From Acanthopleura granulata (Eukaryota > Mollusca > Polyplacophora > Chitonida > Chitonidae), in contig JABBOT010000004.1 of NCBI GenBank assembly GCA_016165875.1, positions 17,857,672 to 17,921,671 of the forward strand: a stretch of DNA of 64,000 nucleotides, written 5' to 3'. A model generated the notes under the pieces. The model ran no database searches, was not told the origin of the DNA, and saw only the letters and a list, made by a program, of their open reading frames with translations. A program made the position numbers and the translations under genes. Within the stretch, counting starts at the first letter, position 1, and every line of letters begins with the position of its first letter. Below are positions 61,601 through 64,000 of this stretch, piece after piece.

Positions 61601-63981
61601 TCAAAAGAAAGGTACATTCATTTACACAAATATTCACTTGCCCATCTACAGGCCATTTATTGTGAAACAAAAGGGTAAGTAAGTAAGTAAATAATGTCTT
61701 ACCTATCAAGAAGTTATGGTCAGAAAAAAAGTACTTTTTCATATATTTCATGTGAGATTATCTATTTATTTTATAAGTGTTGAATGTCATCCTCAAAAAC
61801 ATGTTCACTTGTTTGACAGAGGTCAGGCTTATGGATGGAGGCGCAGTGCCCTGAGTAAACCCTAGCCCTTTGCCATGTACTTGACAAACTTTTTGACTCC
61901 AAGCCTCAGCTTAAATAATAAGAGCTGGATTTGAACCCACAACCTCATCAGTAAACGAGTCCTCCTTCTGACTGCGTATGCCAGCAAGGGCCACTCCTAC
62001 ACTAAACAATTCACAACACTATCCTTCGCTTTAATTTTAATATCATAAAATCATATGAATAATCAGTTTTACCCTCAGCAGGTTGATATTTTCGCTTGTT
62101 TCGAGGTAGTTAATCAGAGTGGGTTTATATTCCTCCCAGTCATCTGCAATTTTGATCAAGCGCCCAAACTCTTCAAACGTTCTGTTTGCCTGAAAGCAGA
62201 TTCCAAAATAAATCTGTATGTAATGCAATCACCTCAATTTACTACAAGACATTTCACTTCAAAAGAACGGTTAAATAATGAGGATAAACCAAACTGCTTT
62301 TTAAGTTATGTCCAATATTCAGGGCATGAGTGCCTCCTTTGTAAGTCAATGAGGATCATATTGTCACTTGGACTCTTGTCTGATATTATGTCGCACAAGA
62401 ATACATCAGGTGGGGGTCTACGCAGTTCAGTCGATTATTGCACTAGCACAGCGTAATGACCCAGGAGCCTGCCACCAATGCAGTCCTTGTGAGTTCAAGT
62501 CTTGCTCATGCAGGCTTCCTCTTCGGCCGTACATGGGAAGGTCTGCCAGAAATCTACGGATGGTCGTGGGTTTCCTCCTGGGCTCTAGTTGGTTTCTTCC
62601 CGCCATAATGCTGGCCACCGTTGCATAAGTGTAATACAACACCAATCAAATACATAAATAAATGAATAAAGAACACATGATGACACACGTTGCTGAGTCC
62701 AACTTGCTGCAATTCAGTAACAGAACCTTACTTGATGTTGACCTTTAACATGTAATACAAGTACATCACATCAAGTAAATTTAATACCAACATTAATCTG
62801 AAAACCATGAATCTGATTCTCTTGGAACCATGGTGGTCTTCTACTATAATCTCAGTTTTGAAAATTGAATCCAAACCTGGACCCTGTTCCACAATGTATT
62901 CATAGACTAAGTTGATTGTAGCTACCATGACAAAGAGATACGCAGCCATGGTCATTACATTCTACTCAGCTTACGCTTGCTTAGTGGAACAGGGTCCAAG
63001 TTTTATCTGAATAAGTTCTATTCAATTTGTAAAACTATTTTTTCATAAATGTGTTCACTTTTTAAATAATGTTTAAACTCACTATGTTTTTTTTCACCTT
63101 CTGAAAAAAAAGACTCAAAAAATTTTTTGGGGATACTTTAATATATTTTTTCACCTTCTTGATGACTCTCCGAATGGCCGGGGTGTCAGGTGTGTAAGGT
63201 ACGTAGCCTCTCAGGATAGGCTTGATCTGTCTCCATAGTATACGCGTGTATGGAGAGCTCTGGAAGCCCTCAAATAGAGATGCACAAAAAGGAGCTGTGG
63301 AGGCAAAACATCACAGATAAGAGAAATGCAAGCTGATTCATCAATCAAACAGGGTAAATCTTGATAATGTTCCATCTTATGACCTGAAATGACTGCAAGG
63401 ATAAGCAACAAGGCCAGGCAATTAGTTCTAAAACTGCTTGGGCATTTCAGACTTCTAGTATGGCATATGTCTCACCAGACCTTACCAATGTTATGATGTG
63501 TTAAAATACAGTTGATTTTCCCAGGCAGTCTGGTTAAATCTACGAAATGTGTTCAATGTTCATGTAACATAAATGTATTTGCTTCACTACTACATACACG
63601 AGCATATGTCGTTCAGGAATTCAGTCCTCGCAATTTACAGATTTGATAAGTCGACTGAAGGCCACATTTCAAAAGGGAGTACAATACTGCATACCATATT
63701 GTAAACGTAAACTTGTTCTACTTACTAGTGGTGTTGTCTGATTCATCAACATTACTCTCATCTGATTTGTCCTTTTTATCATCGTCTTTTTTTTCATCTT
63801 CTTCCTCATCATCAGGGTTTAGATCAGACATGGAGGATGTGGTAATTGTTCTTCCACAAAACAGTTTTCCAAGGGTTTCAAATGCACTTGAATTAGTAGC
63901 ATTTCCTCTCATGTCACGGAAATCCTGGTACATATTGTTGAAGTCCCTCAGTACTGACTGGTAACTTTCTAATTCTCTCAA
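37057..63981 (-). CDS. ABCA1-like: ABCA1-type full ABC transporter, 3' 40 exons (N-terminus beyond window)
   Basis: Forty exons join in phase into 6231 bp, the last 2076 residues of an ABCA-subfamily transporter. By alignment from memory only the first few hundred residues (TM1 and the start of extracellular domain 1) are missing. The family moves phospholipid and sterol across membranes using ATP, with the order TM1-ECD1-TM2..6-NBD1-linker-TM7-ECD2-TM8..12-NBD2-tail. Both ATP sites look intact: Walker [11 protein letters not shown] (about 667-676) and [10 protein letters not shown] (1721-1730), signatures [10 protein letters not shown] and [10 protein letters not shown], Walker [12 protein letters not shown] and [12 protein letters not shown], and H-loops LSTHHMDE and LTSHSMEE. 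The sequence is much closer to ABCA1/ABCA4/ABCA7 than to ABCA2, 3, 5 or 12 (for example YGISETTLEE-like and VFINFAK motifs). Which of 1, 4 or 7 is orthologous cannot be settled here. Exons are itemised in the domain entries below. Confidence 0.95.
38233..41039 (-). CDS. ABCA1-like: nucleotide-binding domain 2, exons ag-al
   Basis: Exons 40737-41039, 40413-40554, 39964-40098, 39309-39412, 38977-39069 and 38233-38476 (residues about 1650-1990). The domain starts [16 protein letters not shown], as in ABCA1. Then come Walker [11 protein letters not shown], the Q-loop [18 protein letters not shown], the signature [19 protein letters not shown], the Walker B site with catalytic Glu ([13 protein letters not shown], split between two exons) and [13 protein letters not shown]. 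The last exon carries the subfamily motif [13 protein letters not shown] and [12 protein letters not shown]. The domain looks fully functional. Confidence 0.96.
41355..47645 (-). CDS. ABCA1-like: TM7, extracellular domain 2 and TM8-12, exons v-af
   Basis: Exons 47503-47645, 47121-47225, 46303-46412, 45780-45894, 45017-45203, 44391-44557, 43455-43632, 42800-42915, 42326-42476, 41810-41933 and 41355-41484 (residues about 1142-1649). TM7 is [22 protein letters not shown]2 contains LELHPWMY, a cysteine pair in [42 protein letters not shown] and N-glycosylation sequons (NVT-, NAS-, NRS-like). TM8 onward: [20 protein letters not shown], the loop [16 protein letters not shown], two helices in exons 42800-42915 and 42326-42476 (WSITPMMYP), [10 protein letters not shown], and TM12 ending [11 protein letters not shown]. 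The order and spacing follow vertebrate ABCA1. Confidence 0.95.
42510..42565 (-). mobile_element. SINE 3'-end fragment
   Basis: Reverse-oriented remnant of the first SINE family (TTGGGGTTTTATGCCATTCTC, AGGAATATTTCACATTTATG) in an ABCA intron. Confidence 0.55.
43178..43345 (+). mobile_element. SINE copy, 5'-truncated
   Basis: First-family SINE in an ABCA intron, opposite to the gene. It runs from the B-box region (TATGAGTTCATGTCC) through GGCCTTCTCTCCAGTCATAC and GAAATATTCTAGAGTG to a degenerate tail. It ends about 100 bp from an exon. Confidence 0.75.
43863..44053 (-). mobile_element. MITE-like element, copy 1
   Basis: About 190 bp related to 49309-49492 in reverse orientation. Its ends carry the inverted motif TTCAACCACT / AGTGGTTGAA. 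Shared internal phrases, read on the reverse strand: GTGGAATTTATGCATATA, GATTATGAAA, TTGATTTGTTT, ATTAAAGATG and TTGTCAGAATGT. It has no coding capacity, so it is a non-autonomous element. Confidence 0.75.
47912..53450 (-). CDS. ABCA1-like: NBD1-TMD2 regulatory linker, exons q-u
   Basis: Exons 53333-53450, 52664-52872, 52145-52232, 51656-51778 and 47912-48063 (residues about 912-1141). The linker holds a proline-rich acidic stretch ([15 protein letters not shown]), the conserved regulatory fold ending [35 protein letters not shown] and [10 protein letters not shown], then a basic stretch [18 protein letters not shown] that could be a phosphorylation or trafficking segment. It ends with the cytosolic lead-in to TM7, [20 protein letters not shown]. 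Exon u is separated from t by the largest intron seen (about 3.6 kb). Confidence 0.93.
48064..51655 (-). other. Large ABCA intron (3.6 kb)
   Basis: Phase 1 at both ends, so no exon is needed between 51656 and 48063. It contains the terminal-inverted-repeat element at 49309-49492 and T-rich tracts near 50800-50840. I see no gene inside it on either strand. Confidence 0.6.
49309..49492 (+). mobile_element. MITE-like element, copy 2
   Basis: 184 bp flanked by 17-bp terminal inverted repeats with one mismatch: CTTCAACCTTTTCAACC at 49309-49325 and GGTTGAAAAGGCTGAAG at 49476-49492. It is the partner of 43863-44053 and lies in the largest ABCA intron. Confidence 0.8.
53601..56568 (-). CDS. ABCA1-like: nucleotide-binding domain 1, exons k-p
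   Basis: Exons 56416-56568, 56018-56195, 55718-55849, 55013-55152, 54370-54507 and 53601-53890 (residues about 568-911). Exon k is the cytosolic lead-in ([17 protein letters not shown]). Exon l holds [20 protein letters not shown] and Walker [11 protein letters not shown]; exon m the Q-loop region [12 protein letters not shown]; exon n [15 protein letters not shown]; the signature LSGGM is split between n and o; exon o holds the Walker B site with catalytic Glu in [16 protein letters not shown]; exon p the H-loop [15 protein letters not shown]. Every residue expected for ATP hydrolysis is present. Exon p continues into a low-conservation linker (about residues 870-911). Confidence 0.96.
55255..55480 (-). 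mobile_element. SINE copy, near full length, reverse orientation
   Basis: First-family SINE in the ABCA intron between exons n and m. On the + strand it reads tail (TTTTTTTGATTGGTGTTTG), body (AATATTTCACTTTAAAG, AACCTTCCCACATACACATG), B-box complement (CTTAAACTCACAGAC) and A-box side (TGGTGAGAGGCTCC). Confidence 0.8.
57172..58820 (-). CDS. ABCA1-like: transmembrane domain 1, exons h-j
   Basis: Exons 58598-58820 (or 58511-58820 with the alternative donor), 57743-57964 and 57172-57376 (residues about 351-567). They encode TM2 to TM6: [20 protein letters not shown], then the coupling stretch [57 protein letters not shown], a helix ending [12 protein letters not shown], and the last helix before LEAVFPG. 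The second helix and the splice donor after it are duplicated (see the repeat at 58497-58671). All phases are 0 at the h/i junction with either donor. Confidence 0.94.
58297..58405 (+). mobile_element. SINE fragment, second family
   Basis: Body phrase TCTGAAGGTCAGTGGTTTAC then CTCCGAGCACTTCTG and CCTTCACCCATAAATCTAAC, shared with 10795-10915 and 22540-22672. It lies in an ABCA intron near the duplicated splice donor. Confidence 0.55.
58497..58671. repeat. 87-bp tandem duplication spanning exon end and splice donor
   Basis: Two copies with a period of exactly 87 bp (mark TCAAACCTACCTTAAGTGTG at 58501 and 58588) and about one mismatch in the 84 aligned bases. On the coding strand each copy encodes [21 protein letters not shown] and then a splice donor AAG|GTAGGT. 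Because 87 bp is 29 codons, the reading frame stays open across both copies. Use of the first donor (exon end 58598) gives the standard family structure. Use of the second (58511) adds 29 residues including a whole hydrophobic helix. Confidence 0.97.
59478..63981 (-). CDS. ABCA1-like: extracellular domain 1, exons a-g
   Basis: Exons 63726-63981, 63155-63294, 62073-62189, 61342-61506, 60575-60659, 60180-60291 and 59478-59654 (residues 1-350 of the visible protein). ECD1 is the large luminal/extracellular domain between TM1 and TM2. Conserved landmarks: [63 protein letters not shown] and QQFPYPCY just before TM2. The first exon contains a run of acidic residues and lysines (about residues 50-82: [20 protein letters not shown]) where vertebrate ABCA1 has a much milder stretch. 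Exon g appears to end at a GC donor (ACAG|GCAGGA). No GT in the right phase is nearby. Confidence 0.92.
61674..61692. repeat. (AAGT)n microsatellite
   Basis: Short AAGT tetranucleotide run in an ABCA intron. Confidence 0.85.
61755..62015 (-). mobile_element. tRNA-derived SINE, second family, near full length
   Basis: On the reverse strand it has a tRNA-like head with a good B box (GTGGGTTCAAATCCAGCTC), then the family body (AGGGTTTACTCAGGGCACTG, CCTCCATCCATAAGCCTGAC) and an A/T-rich tail. It is in an ABCA intron, between exons d and c. It is the most complete copy of this family in the window. Confidence 0.75.
62405..62675 (+). mobile_element. tRNA-derived SINE, first family, near full length
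   Basis: Same architecture as 20408-20680: head with CACTAGCACAGCGTAATGAC, B box GTGAGTTCAAGTC, body (GGCTTCCTCTTCGGCC, GATGGTCGTGGGTTTCC, CATAATGCTGGCCAC) and tail CACCAATCAAATACATAAAT. An imperfect target-site duplication may flank it (AGAATACATCA / AGAACACATGA). Confidence 0.85.
62878..62998. mobile_element. 121-bp foldback/MITE-like element
   Basis: Perfect 15-bp terminal inverted repeats, TGGACCCTGTTCCAC at 62878-62892 and GTGGAACAGGGTCCA at 62984-62998, enclose 91 bp with no coding signal. It lies in an ABCA intron. Confidence 0.8.
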
Positions 63982-64000
63982 CTGTCAGGAGGAAATATGA

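Noticed and set aside
62728..62955. Reverse 75-codon hydrophobic open frame
   Set aside because: It overlaps the foldback element and is not needed by the ABCA phases on either side.

Overview
This is eukaryotic nuclear DNA from an invertebrate animal. The genes are split into many short exons with standard splice sites, the background is AT-rich, and introns carry tRNA-derived SINE fragments. The proteins are clear orthologues of animal genes. The SINE tails (CACCAATCAAATAAATAA-like) look like those I know from molluscs and other lophotrochozoans, so a marine mollusc or relative is my best guess. The species cannot be named from the sequence alone.

Layout. (1) 1-630, + strand: a possible 3'-terminal coding exon of an unidentified gene, followed by a poly(A) signal at 1179. 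(2) About 3286-4950: a large minisatellite of 37-bp units (about 45 copies) with an 11-unit, 407-bp higher-order repeat. (3) 7072-13422, - strand: a complete five-exon adenylate kinase 3 gene (mitochondrial GTP:AMP phosphotransferase, 223 aa), whose first intron appears to be GC-AG. (4) 13599-26655, + strand: a complete PUM3 (Puf-A/Puf6 family nucleolar RNA-binding protein) gene, reconstructed as 18 coding exons and 809 aa. The start codons of AK3 and PUM3 lie 176 bp apart, head to head, which implies a shared bidirectional promoter. (5) About 28385-32500: a gene-free block made of an old tandem duplication (units of about 1.7 and 1.4 kb plus a more diverged third part). (6) About 33745-34300: an 89-bp minisatellite. 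(7) 37057 to past the right edge, - strand: a large ABCA1-type full ABC transporter. Forty exons are visible and encode the last 2076 residues. They cover the second half of extracellular domain 1, both transmembrane domains, both nucleotide-binding domains and the C-terminal tail. The N-terminus lies beyond 64000.

The three recognised genes have unrelated jobs: mitochondrial nucleotide phosphotransfer, nucleolar RNA binding linked to ribosome assembly, and lipid export across membranes. Their human counterparts all lie on chromosome 9, so the window may preserve an old animal linkage. The most interesting single feature is a nearly perfect 87-bp in-frame tandem duplication at the end of an ABCA exon. 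It copies a whole membrane helix together with its 5' splice site, so donor choice would give a transporter with or without an extra 29-residue membrane segment. I found no undescribed multi-gene system.
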